64,000 nt of DNA, taken from contig CANNZV010001843.1 of the NCBI GenBank assembly GCA_947561585.1, positions 62,001 to 126,000 of the forward strand, given 5' to 3'. Under the pieces are notes generated by a model. It was not told where the DNA came from. It worked only from the letters and a program-made list of their open reading frames with translations, and ran no database searches. Shown here one piece after another: positions 23,744 through 34,250 of this stretch; within the stretch, counting starts at the first letter, position 1; each line of letters begins with the position of its first letter. The stretch comes from Caprella mutica (lineage: Eukaryota; Arthropoda; Malacostraca; Amphipoda; Caprellidae). The translations under genes and the position numbers were made by a program.

Positions 23744-23987
23744 CCAGTCTGTATTTGGTGCATAAGATTCCACTGACTTTTTAAAAAAGCTGAAAAAATC
23801 CACCAACAATTTCAAATAATCTAGCTGATCCACCAACATTATCCCAATTTATCCACTGAAAATTAATGGTAACATAGAAATAAATAACTAAAAATCCACC
23901 TACTAGGCTACTTTGATAGAATATTATTTTTAAAGGGAAAAAATTCCGCCGACAAGTCGGTGGAATTTACCATGAAATACATTATGG
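23744..23987. mobile_element. hAT-like MITE family 2, copy b
   Basis: 244 bp from CCAGTCTGTATTTGGTGCAT to AAATACATTATGG. Flanking octamers AGGGATGA (23736-23743) and TGGGATGA (23988-23995) match at 7 of 8 positions. The body includes TCCGCCGACAAGTCGGTGGA near the right end, a short palindrome shared by the family. Confidence 0.82.
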
Positions 23988-24004
23988 TGGGATGATTATG
24001 TTAC

Positions 24005-24113
24005 CCATAGTATCATGCTCACCACTATCAGGCGCAAAAATATCATTATTGTGATCTTCATTTTCTGCATCTACAGAAAAGACTGGTTCTACATTTTCTA
24101 AAGATTTTGTCAT
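24005..24113 (-). other. Possible short coding exon (36 codons)
   Basis: ATG at 24113 opens an acidic frame (MTKSLENVEPVFSVDAENED and onward) to a possible donor ATGG/GTAACA at 24004. The composition looks protein-like and no family is recognised. No in-phase acceptor exon was found; the two nearest candidate acceptors (about 23696 and 22022) give early stops. It could be a start exon of an unknown gene or chance. Confidence 0.25.
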
Positions 24114-24562
24114 AGTAGTGCTTTTGATATAAGCTAGGTAGGTAGTAGGTACCTACCTACCTTGTTAATTTTGCAGCAAATTGCAGGTACAGAATACAGA
24201 TTCAAAAAATAAAGTAAATAAATTAGACAAGAAAATCTTAAATAATCTTCAGGTTTTTTCTTTTTCGCTCAGAAGGATACCTAGGCTAGCTAGGTAAAAT
24301 TGAAATTTATATGTTTGGTTATTCTTTTAGTCTTACGAGTTACGGGTAAGTTGGTAATCACTAATCTGCCTCCTTACTCTGTTACTCGGTACTCCTAGAG
24401 TCCTAGTATTATCAATAGATTTTGTTTGCTGGTACCTAATATGAATTAAGTACCAGAATGCCTTGTCGATCTGTATTATTTACAGCCTGAGCTGACTAGG
24501 TTAAGAGTACCCTGAATTTCCTAAATTAATATATACACCTAACCTAATTCTGTACAATTGTA

Positions 24563-24707
24563 CCAGACTGCAGGAACTGGTAAACTGTTCTCCAAGAAAT
24601 CCTATATTTTGGCAGAATTTGGCTTTTGTTCTCAGTAAAATACATGTAAATATAGGAGGAAATTAAGGACAGTTCGCACAGAAAATGTTAAAAATGTCCC
24701 ATAAATT
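24563..24707. mobile_element. hAT-like MITE family 1, reverse orientation, end-truncated
   Basis: Starts CCAGACTGCAGGAACTGGTA and runs through the family body in reverse to AATGTCCCATAAATT. The flanks CAATTGTA and GAATTGTA agree at 7 of 8 positions. The final GCAGACTGG terminus is missing. Confidence 0.65.
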
Positions 24708-24802
24708 GAATTGTATTGATCATACGCAAATAATCAAAAAATAACAAGGAAACAGATTGAAAAACTGTTAAAGACGAATTTGATGGGAGCTCATATACTC
24801 AC

Positions 24803-24890
24803 AAGTCAGTGAAGTCACAACCGTAGCCCCGCAAGTATCGCACGTCTCACGTCTGTTCCGTCAGCAAAATTTTCATTCCTTTTGTTTACA
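24803..24890 (-). promoter_or_regulatory. Candidate non-coding first exon or promoter of the CIKS-like gene
   Basis: A GC-richer patch ending on the minus strand in GACTT/GTGAGTA, a near-consensus donor (intron from 24802). It is on the right strand, upstream of the orphan acceptor at 22022. The transcript link is inference. Confidence 0.3.
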
Positions 24891-24925
24891 ATGGGTAATG
24901 ACGAAAAAATAAGAGTAACATACGG

Positions 24926-25268
24926 CCAGGCTGCAGAATATGGGACATTTTTAACATTTTCTGTCCAGTCTGCAGAATATGTGAGATATTTGGGATATTC
25001 TCTCCGAACAATTTTGAATTAATTCCTATATTTGCATTAATTTTGCTACGAACAGTTTTGAATTAATCCCTATATTTACATTAATTTTGCTACAAACAGA
25101 ATAAGAGATCTCTACGAACACTTTACCAGTTTCTGCAGACTGGTTTTCTGTGCGAACAATCCTTAATTTCCTCCTATATTTACTGTATAATTTACATGTA
25201 TTTTACTGAGAACAGAAGCCAAAATGAAAGATTTCTTGGAGAACACTTCACCAGTTCCTGCAGTCTGG
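24926..25268. mobile_element. hAT-like MITE family 1, copy c, with a second element nested inside
   Basis: From CCAGGCTGCAG to CTGCAGTCTGG. Perfect 8-bp duplications ACATACGG at 24918-24925 and 25269-25276. A second family 1 relative (24965-25143) is inserted within it. Confidence 0.92.
24965..25143. mobile_element. Nested hAT-like MITE, 179 bp
   Basis: From CCAGTCTGCAGAATATGTGA to TTCTGCAGACTGG, flanked by perfect 8-bp duplications TTTTCTGT (24957-24964 and 25144-25151). The interior repeats GAATTAATYCCTATATTT twice. Removing the insert and one octamer restores the host element's expected sequence. Confidence 0.92.
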
Positions 25269-25276
25269 ACATACGG

Positions 25277-25504
25277 GAACAAAATGCGAACGCCACGTGA
25301 GACTCACAGGAGGCTTCTCCTGTGGATCACGTTTTACAAAATATTTCTATTTCTCTTAGGATTTTTGATAATTTGACACTAACAGTAAATTGAAGAAGCC
25401 ATTTTAAGACGATTATCACGAATACATTTTTTAGAACAGAAGCTTCTATTTAGAGATATTAGCGTGGGAACCCGAACAAAATGTGAACACCACGTGCGAC
25501 ACAC
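25277..25504. other. Short spacer with a local duplication
   Basis: GAACAAAATGCGAACGCCAC at about 25277 recurs, slightly diverged, at about 25472 (CGAACAAAATGTGAACACCA), suggesting a local duplication of about 195 bp. No gene. Confidence 0.5.
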
Positions 25505-25740
25505 CCAGTCTGTATTTGGTGCACAAAATTCCACTGACTTTTTGAAAAAGCTGAAAAAATCCACCATAAATTTCCAGTAATTTGGCTGATCCACCAACAT
25601 TTTACCCATTTTTCCACCGAAAATTAATGGTAACATGGGAGTAAATAGCAAAAAATCCACCGACTTTGCCAGAATATTATTTTCAATGGAGAAAAATTCC
25701 ACCGACATATCGGTGGAATTTACCACTAAATACAGACTGG
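25505..25740. mobile_element. hAT-like MITE family 2, copy c
   Basis: 236 bp from CCAGTCTGTATTTGGTGCAC to TAAATACAGACTGG, with perfect 8-bp duplications CGACACAC at 25497-25504 and 25741-25748. Confidence 0.93.
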
Positions 25741-26018
25741 CGACACACAGTAGTAGGTTTTTTGTGTTGGTTATGTTATACTAAATCTATTCACCGAAAT
25801 ATTTAAAATTTCTAGGTATATACTAAATACTTCTATTTTGTAAATTTTCTACATCTATTTTTTAATAATAATGAACTCAATAACGAAAATTAAAAATTTA
25901 TCGTGTGAAAGAATAAAACAAACTGCAGATTAGATTTAAATAGGTAGGTACCTACCTAGCTACAGAAATTTTATAATTTTAGACTATTGTGAACAGTACG
26001 TGGTCGCAACCTGTGTGT

Positions 26019-26424
26019 CCAGTCTGCGACCCAGTCTGTATTTGGTGCACAAAATTCCACTGACTTTTTGAAAAAGCTGAGAAAATCCACCATAAATTTC
26101 CAGTAATTTGGCTGATCCACCAACATTTTGCCCATTTTTCCACCGAAAATTAATGGTAACATAGGAATAAATAGCTAAATATCCACCGACTTTGTCAGAA
26201 AATTATTTTCACTGAAAAAATATTCCACCGACAAGTCGGTGGAATTTACCATGAAATACAGTCTGGTCTGCGACTCTGCAGAATATGGGACATTTTTAAC
26301 ATTTTCTGTACGAACAATCCTTAATTTTCTCCTATATTTACATGTATTAGCTATACTGAGAACAAAGTCAAAATTAAAAATAGAGGATTTCTTGGAGAAC
26401 AGTTTAACAGTTCCTGCAGTCTGG
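26019..26424. mobile_element. hAT-like MITE family 1, copy d, hosting a family 2 insertion
   Basis: From CCAGTCTGCG to CTGCAGTCTGG. The flanking octamers CTGTGTGT (26011-26018) and CAGTGTGT (26425-26432) match at 7 of 8. A paralogous empty site at about 26581-26620 shows the flanks joined without the element. Confidence 0.88.
26031..26266. mobile_element. hAT-like MITE family 2, copy d, nested in family 1
   Basis: 236 bp from CCAGTCTGTATTTGGTGCAC to GAAATACAGTCTGG, flanked by perfect 8-bp duplications TCTGCGAC (26023-26030 and 26267-26274). Confidence 0.93.
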
Positions 26425-26745
26425 CAGTGTGTCACACTCTTCTAATTTGAGTGTGATTAGCGTATTTTAATAGTATTCTCATAGTATAATATTAAATTGC
26501 ACACTTCAACTTTTCAAGATATACTATATCATAACTTGTACTCTATTCAAATGAATGAATTACTCCTTTACTACTCATGAGAACCGTACGTGGTCACCAC
26601 CTGTGGGTCACACTTTTCTAATTTGAGTGTGATTAGCGTATTCTAACAGTTACACAGTATTCTCATGATATAATATTAAAATGCACTATCTAAGATATAT
26701 AGATCAACACTTGAACTCTATTCAAATGAATAAACTACTCCTTTG
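26425..26745. repeat. Tandem segmental duplication, about 170 bp
   Basis: Two diverged copies (about 26428-26575 and 26606-26745) share TCTAATTTGAGTGTGATTAG and ACTCTATTCAAATGAAT. The second copy's upstream flank also matches 25991-26018, so the duplication is older than the MITE insertions in the first copy. Confidence 0.8.
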
Positions 26746-27204
26746 AAAAATTATTCACTTGGTGATTATCACTAAACTACGGAGAAAATGCAGCTTGAAC
26801 GTGACTCAATAATAATTATAGCGACCCACATTTTTTATAAACTACGACGTCAATTTTAAAATTCTGGATTGGTTTAGGATGTGACAATCTTGTTTCAAAA
26901 ATTGTTCCGAATAATTACTTCTTTGTACAATTAAGTGTTTAATAAAATTTCTAATTGTCACTCCTTTAATATATCTCATTTTCTTTGAGTTATAATAAAA
27001 AAAAATGTTTTAGAGTTAGAGTACTATATTAAACAATATTTCAGTATTTAAAGTTGTGAACTTATTAAAGGTTTTAAAATCCAACCATACCTTAGCTCCG
27101 ACTCACTATATAGGACAGTAATTAATAGATACTTAGAATTTTAAAATTATTGTGTTACATTGAGCAAACAGCAATTTTATGCTCTATGAAATATTTTTGG
27201 AAGA
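26746..27204. other. AT-rich spacer
   Basis: No gene or clear repeat seen. Confidence 0.4.
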
Positions 27205-27422
27205 AGGGTAGGTACTAAGTTTCAAGTAATTGGTATACGTTCTACATTTTCGGACACGTCAGAAAAGAAAATATAATAATAATTATTATTTAAGTTCTAT
27301 TCTAAATTATTGGTATCATGAATACCAATTGAAATAAAAGTTAAATAATGATTATGTTAGAAATTACTCGTCTATCACGTGTTCGAAAATATGGAACCGT
27401 GCGATAACACGGAACTTACCTT
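27205..27422. mobile_element. MITE, AGGGTAAGTTACGAATTAT family, copy G
   Basis: Left part AGGGTAGGTACTAAGTTTCA then CTACATTTTCGGACACG; right part GTTCGAAAATATGGAACCGT then GATAACACGGAACTTACCT. The central palindrome is reduced to ATTGGTATCATGAATACCAA. Confidence 0.65.
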
Positions 27423-30041
27423 AAAATGGGACATGTTGAATTTCTGAACCAATTGCTTCTAATAACCTCATCTGAATTATAATTTTGATGTTTTTGATAG
27501 TTACCGTAAAATAATCATAAAAAATTGTCTCCGTTTTCTATGTCTACGAACGGTACTTATTTCGAAACATGACTCAAAATAAGAACCACTTTTATTAAAG
27601 AGAAGTGTACTTAAAGCGAGGCCTGCCTTTAATACTAATTTAGACTCATAGATATTACAAACAAACACATGAATTAAAAAAAAAAATACATAATTTTCAG
27701 ATACTAAATTATTCAACCCTGTACAAAGTTTCCGAATATTACGTTAGATAGTAAATATTTTTATTATCTAACTAATTTCTCATTATCGGTGAAATAAATA
27801 ATCATTAACATTTGAATTAAATATGTATAGTTATCAACTCCCATAAATAATTTCCTTGTCTTTATTTGTCTGTATGTCTGTCTGTCTGTCTCTGGTCTTA
27901 CAAAAATGCATAAAATTCGGATATTTCAGTAAATCCACAAAACTGAGAATCCAAAAAATTGAAGATTCGGAACAATTATGAAAATCTGGAAAAACCGGAA
28001 AAAAAATCATAATATTAAACATCCACTCAACCAAAAATCTGGAAAAAAGAAAACTAGGAAGCGAAAATCTGGAAAAAAGGAAATCCGGAACCGAAAATCT
28101 GGAAAACAGAAAACACGATGAATATGAAAATTCAGAATAATCCGTCTAACAGAAAAATCAGCAAATGCAGAAATATCAAAAAAAAAAAGCAGATAAGTAG
28201 GTACATACTAGGAAAATTATCGGTTAACAGAAGTTTTTATATTAATCAGTCAAAATCCGGATAAAAAGAATACCGAAAATTCAGAGAAACTCGATAATCA
28301 GAAAAAATACAGATAAATAGGAAATTCCAGAAAAACGAAGAACCAGGAAAATGTAAAAACACAGGAAACCGAAAATACGGAAATCAGAAAACCCGAAAAT
28401 TCGGAAATGCAGAATAAAATTGAAACAGAAAAAATAGAAATAAATTGAATAACAGATTAAATATATAAAGGTTAACAGAAAAAACTACAGACCTTTTATT
28501 TTTTCGGGTAATACATACAGTAAATGTTCTAAATATGTTTAAGATACAACTATGCATCACTAATATGTATATTAATAATTCTAGTTTCGATATTCTAATC
28601 ATGTCACATTTAAATTGGATGTTATTTTGCACAGCCAATGATAAATGAGACTACATGAAGAAAATTATACAATCAATACTGACAACCCCCAGAAATCATG
28701 TCAAAAGCAACTTATAACACATGTTCGATGAACAGATTAATGAAATTCCAGTAGCTTGTTGCGATGATGTCATTGATATCAAATATTGTCCACAATTATG
28801 AAGCTTGACTTTGCCTACTAATAATGTCGTACAACCAGTTTGTTCTGAGTAATGATCTTTCGTAATCAGACTGTCATCGAGATATAGGTATGGTCCATCA
28901 CTGAGAAGGTGTCCGGTTAAACACCAATTAATAGAGTTATATTATTTCTATAGGCTATGGCACCAGCCTACTGGTTCCTAAATGTGATATATATTTTACC
29001 TACCATTAATCATGCGCCTTTTATACAAGATATTGACATGAGATTTATGTTTGTAAGGCATAATCATTTGGTAGTCATTGTAAGGAATTTAATGTGAAGA
29101 TGAAACTGTAAATTACATGGAGAAAAATGAAATATTCCAAATATGATAGATAAACATTAATTAGTTATTAATATGAAAAAGGGTGTTTTAATTGTTAGCT
29201 TTAGTTTGAGCCATCATTCGATAGATGGCGCTGTTAATATTATTTCCAGATAGACGACCTTCAATTCCAATGCCATTTACAAAATGTCGGAATATTTTCA
29301 ATAGTTAATCCAATACAATTTCAGTGGTAGCCTATGCAGTGATGCACTAACTAATAAACTAATTCTAGAGTAATAATTAGGAATATTAATTGCAGATATA
29401 CAAACATGTTTTACACAATGTTTGTTGAAATAAAGAAAATGGTGTCCACGAAAAATTTAAGTTATTTACCACTAAATGGCGCTATTTTAAATTAAATAAG
29501 TTTTCTTTTCTTCATTGAGTATTATTCAGTTAAACAGAGTACAAAATATTACATCGCTAAGTATGCCGATTCACTGATTCCATTAAAAATAATATCATTA
29601 TATGTACATTATATTAGCAAAAACTGTATTTCTTCTATAATATATTAAAATGATTTATTTATTTCGTGGGTTGAATTATATGAGTCTTAATATAAATGTC
29701 GTTTATGATTATTAATAATCAATATAAAACGCACAATTGTTTTACTAAAATTTTATGCCTTCAAATTATTGTTTGACATCTATAGTTATATTGATTAATT
29801 TATAAAAAAATCGTATTCAGATAAGAGTCGTATGTTTCCCTTGTTAGCTTACATCGAATTTACCTGATAATTATTGTTTCAAAATATCTTGTCTTGAATG
29901 AGTAAACAATAATTAAAAGGAACTGACATTTTAACCATCAAATTAAGGTCTATTTCCACAGATTAATTTTGTATAATAAATTTAGGTAAATTTTAAACAA
30001 ACTTGAAAGATTGGTAATAAAAATTGCGAATTGGTAATAAT
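27423..30041. other. AT-rich, gene-free; degenerate purine-rich repeat at 27905-28440
   Basis: The stretch 27905-28440 consists of decayed GAAAATCTGGAAAA / GGAAATCCGGAACC motifs and resembles the shorter repeat at 7039-7190. A GTCTGTCTGTCT microsatellite is at about 27868-27893. The remainder is unique AT-rich DNA with no supported exon. Confidence 0.5.
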
Positions 30042-31094
30042 TAGATCCCGGATTTTCAGTTTTTATGCTATAAACGCTATTTTGACCATAAAAATAAAGT
30101 TTTATAACGTTTATAGCATAAACGCTATTTTGACTATAAAAGCTATTTTGACTAGAAATTAAAAGATAGAACTAGTAATTATGGTATAAACGACTATAAA
30201 ACCTGTGATAAACCATCCTTTACGTGCAAAATATATTAGTAACAGATTATTATATTATTGATAAATTATACATGCAAAAGACATTTAAATTAGTATGCCA
30301 TTTCATCCACATTTTTTATAGTAATATTCCATAGAAAACGTACGAGCATAATTATTGGTAAATTAAACTGAATTGGAAAATGAATAAATCACTACTCAAT
30401 ACAGTATAATATTATGTAATTTTCTTGAATAAATAGAATGATACGTGAAGAATGAAGATATGCCCAATAAAATAGATATATGGTATTTATATATTGTGAC
30501 CGGTTAATTTCGCTCTTTGCGTGAAGAAGTTACTTTGAACACACTCATTTATGAACGTCATAGTTAAATGAGTGCTCATGTGGTGAAAACAAAACATGCC
30601 CAAAAGTAGCATATTTATTAAATTAATAATTATTGTTACTGTTTTTGCATTTGGTTTGTTCTGTTCTATTTCAGTTTCGTGTTTAAATTTTCATTAGTTG
30701 GTTGTGACTTAGACAACATAGTTTTTTGGGTAAATTTTGTTTAGTTTTCATTCTTCTTGTTAGTTTTTTGTAAAATAAAAGCTACTTATAAATTGAGAAA
30801 CATGTGTTTTATTTACTATTTATTAAACTAATAATTTTATATATACGATATTATACATACACATTTGCCAATAATTGTTGCGTAAGTCATGTGAATAATA
30901 ATCAAAAATAAACTACATATTAACAAATAAACAAGAATGGCAGAGTTACTCTTGAATTTACTTCTATAAGTTTCTATAAAGAAAGAAAATGCATCAATTT
31001 TAGGACAGACTCAGCTATTATGAGGACTTTTTTTTACCGACTTTAAAAAGCGCTATTTCGACTACTTTCGTTAGAACTAGAAATCCGGGCTCTA
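30042..31094. mobile_element. Non-autonomous hAT-like transposon, 1053 bp
   Basis: The left end TAGATCCCGGATTTTCAG matches the complement of the right end, TAGAGCCCGGATTTCTAG. Perfect 8-bp duplications GTAATAAT lie at 30034-30041 and 31095-31102. A subterminal hairpin pairs TTTATGCTATAAACG (30062-30076) with its complement at 30108-30122, and AACGCTATTTTGAC is repeated nearby. No transposase frame is present. Confidence 0.9.
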
Positions 31095-31102
31095 GTAATA
31101 AT

Positions 31103-32348
31103 AAATTCATATGATACATTAAATTAGGGCTAAATTGATCTAATTGATTAAAAAATATATGAATAGAGTAGAAAGTATTATTATAAATTGATATATAATG
31201 CTCAATTGCTCCAACTTATTTCTTGTCCTCATATCTGCTGGACTAACATCGGTAGATAAATTATATAAGTTAATTCTAATTTCCTTAATTCTTTTAGAGA
31301 TATTAAAGAGATATATTAAATGTCAAAATGTACCAAAGTCTTCAGGAACACTAAGACGTTAATAATATTATTAAATACATAACTAGCTCTCGTAAATAGG
31401 CTGTAAAATATTAATTATAAACATCACTCCCACTAAACTTCTTTCCGATCCTAAATAGGATGCCAAAGGATATCTTCTGATCTAGACTGTGAATTAGATT
31501 GATATTATATGAATCATGGGATATATTCCTATGAAACATAATTGATTAGTACTGAGTTTATTAAAGTTCACAGATTATACGGCTACTCTTATTAATATTG
31601 GTTAATTTAAAATTGTTTTCCATTATGATATAAACAAAAAAAAACGATGAAAGTGTATCTTGATCATATTTTAGAATAGTGAAAAAAGTAAGGATAATGG
31701 ATAATAGTTTGTATTGAAATACCGACAAAAAAATAATATAAAAGAAACATATGTTTGGCCTTAAAATATTGAAATAATTCTCAAGAATGTTCATTGTTAC
31801 AATTCTTATATAATGTTCCAGATACACTCGAGCACAATTTGACATTGAATTTATCTAAAACTATAAAGGATATAATGCATAATAATTTTTTTAATTTATT
31901 GCATCCAGTTTGGAGCATGGTATGACAATTTCAAAATAAAGATAGTTTATATACCTACCTCAGATCACATTAAATATTTCTTCTTACTCTAGAAATAAAT
32001 AACTTTCTATTTCTGAAGATTAAGAAGTGAAGAAATAATTTGATCAAACTATACAGTATGGAGCCTAAGTAAAGAGTCACTATAATTAGTTAGCAAATAA
32101 GACTAGTGTCAATTAATACTTATCATAATCATATAAATCATATATAAGAAAAATAACTTATTTAATATAAATCAGATCTAAGAAATTCAGTACTTCAATG
32201 ATTACTATTTATTCGGAAAATAATAGACACCGATCATTAGTTTTCGATCGATGTTTGTAATCAATCATAAAATAATCATTTATCTACGACAATCAGAAAG
32301 TCGAATTAAATCTAATCCTAATAACGATAAAAAAAGGTATATCATTAT
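31103..32348. other. AT-rich, gene-free
   Basis: Short chance open frames only; nothing with recognisable protein features. Confidence 0.4.
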
Positions 32349-32522
32349 TCGGGTTGTGACAATATGCTTTTAAAATCATAGATCCTGGATTTATTACAAA
32401 CGGAGAGAATTAAAGAGTATTGAATGGTTCTACACCAGCGGTATATAGTATTCGATACTATTTCATTTCGTGAGTGATTTTCTTAAGATCTATGATTCTA
32501 AAAGCATATTGTAACAACCCTA
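32349..32522. mobile_element. MITE, GGGTTGTGACAATATGC termini, copy 2
   Basis: Inverted ends of about 34 bp: GGGTTGTGACAATATGCTTT followed by AAATCATAGATC, against the complement GGGTTGTTACAATATGCTTT. It shares its interior (ACGGAGAGAATTAAAGAGTA, GCGGTATATAGTATTCGATA) with the copy at 5844-6024. The flanking octamers do not match well, so the insertion duplication has decayed. Confidence 0.85.
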
Positions 32523-33934
32523 GCTAGTATATAGTCTATCATCCTTCTTCGGACATTTCCGACTAAAAATCCTGAATATGTCTATCTGAAACTATTATAT
32601 TTTACGATAAAACACGATAAATATTTACCGTAATGGACAATAACAGACGATCTGCCGATTGTAAATTTTCCGATTTGGTGTCGAAGTTTATTATCATGTT
32701 TTTTTCATGTTTTCATGTTTATTTTCATGTTTATTATCATGTTTTCATGTTTTTCCATCATAAGATGACACTCTAGAACCGTCTGTAGAAGCAGCAGTTC
32801 AGTATATTAACGCATCCATTGATAGTTCTAGTGGATAAGATGCTTCATCCGCTGATGTAAACTCATTATAATGTACAAGATTAGCTTCCGATGATGTTTA
32901 TAGGTTTTAACATCAAGTGGCTTAGGTGAGATTATTTCAAGGATTTGCAATTTATTTCTGCAAGGTGTTTAACACTTCACTAATTAGAAAAGATTGATGG
33001 TAGGTAGCATTGAGTCGATAGTGTGTGCTGGAAAGGAAATTCAGTTGATAAAAAAGATTAAAAAGGCTTGCAAGAGAAGTATATAATTAAAAACTGTGAA
33101 TGTATGATTTTGGATATTAACTTAAACGGTGAGCGATTATTTTTAAGAAGGACCTTGACGTTGACCTTTAACTTCTCGAGATTTTTCAAGTTGAAAGAAA
33201 ATTTAAAATAAATTAAACTCTGATATTTGTTCAAATGCTATTTCTTTTAGCATAAGTTATATTATTTTAAATATTTGTCATCATAAGCACGTAGTAGTTT
33301 ACTTAAAGGTGAAGCAAGCACAATAAGCTTAACCCAAGGTCTCCTTCCTTTTTGGGATCGAAATTTTCTTTGATTCTCTCCCTTTAAGAAGTCTACCGCC
33401 TTTTAGGGCAACTCACCAATTGATGATACTCTAAAAAAAAACACAGAATTTAAGCACTAACGCCATAACTCTCGGTAATTTTAATGATTCACCTATTAAA
33501 TAATAAAGCCAAAATACGATTTTGAGAATTTTTTATTGCGTATGTTGCGAATGTCAAAATTCATTGGTTAAAGATGTACTATCATGGAAGAGATAGTCTA
33601 AATCTCAAGTGCAATGAATTTCATAAAAGTTTATGGTTTCAAATTGAATAACTTCCAAGAGCAATGAAATAAAATTATACTAAGTATGCCATAAATTCTG
33701 TAATAGAGAGGCCTTCCTATCTGTTATAAGTACCTATATCTATATACTGTATAATTGTATATAGCTATAGGCATGCGATCATAACTCCATTAGTACTAAT
33801 GACCAATATATGATAATGATTCTTAATAACACGTGTTGAAGTAGATAATAGACCAATGTAATGAAATTCTAAATCAGAGAACTAGGAAGCCTAGGTTCAT
33901 TGTGTTGTTTGTCTGCTATACAGTTGTATAATTC
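32523..33934. other. AT-rich, gene-free; short CATGTTT repeat
   Basis: A CATGTTTT/CATGTTTA simple repeat lies at about 32695-32755. At about 33150, GGACCTTGACGTTGACCTTT carries nuclear-receptor-like half-sites. No exon supported. Confidence 0.45.
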
Positions 33935-34250
33935 TTTCTCTGATTGGTCTGTGAAGTTGTAGGTACGTCACAGTGCCTCTCTCTGATTGGTCAGTAAAGT
34001 TTACGTCACAGTGTCTCTCTCTCTGATTGGTCACAATGGTCAGCAAAGTTTTAACGTCACAGTGCCGCTCTGTGATTGGTCAATAAAGTTATACGTCACG
34101 ATGCCGTTCTTTTGATTGGTCAGTAAAGTTGTACGTCACAGTGCCTCTCTTTTGATTGGTCAATAAAATTTTACGTCACGTTGCCGCTCTTCTGATTGGT
34201 AAGTAAAGTTGTAGGTTACAGGGTTGCCAGGTTGTGTATTATTGGTCAGT
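33935..34250. repeat. Tandem repeat of about 40 bp with CCAAT and CRE-like motifs
   Basis: ATTGGT (inverted CCAAT) occurs at 33943, 33986, 34026, 34075, 34115, 34155, 34195 and 34241. ACGTCA occurs at 33965, 34013, 34054, 34093, 34133 and 34173. The repeated unit is roughly CTCTCTGATTGGTCAGTAAA followed by GTTGTACGTCACAGTG. It may be an ordinary minisatellite, but each unit pairs an NF-Y-type site with an ATF/CREB-type site. Confidence 0.85.

Noticed and set aside
25379..26162. Minus-strand frames of 63-115 codons at 25379-25726 and 25971-26162
   Set aside because: They are translations of MITE family 2 copies (same peptide from each copy) and end or begin within element termini.
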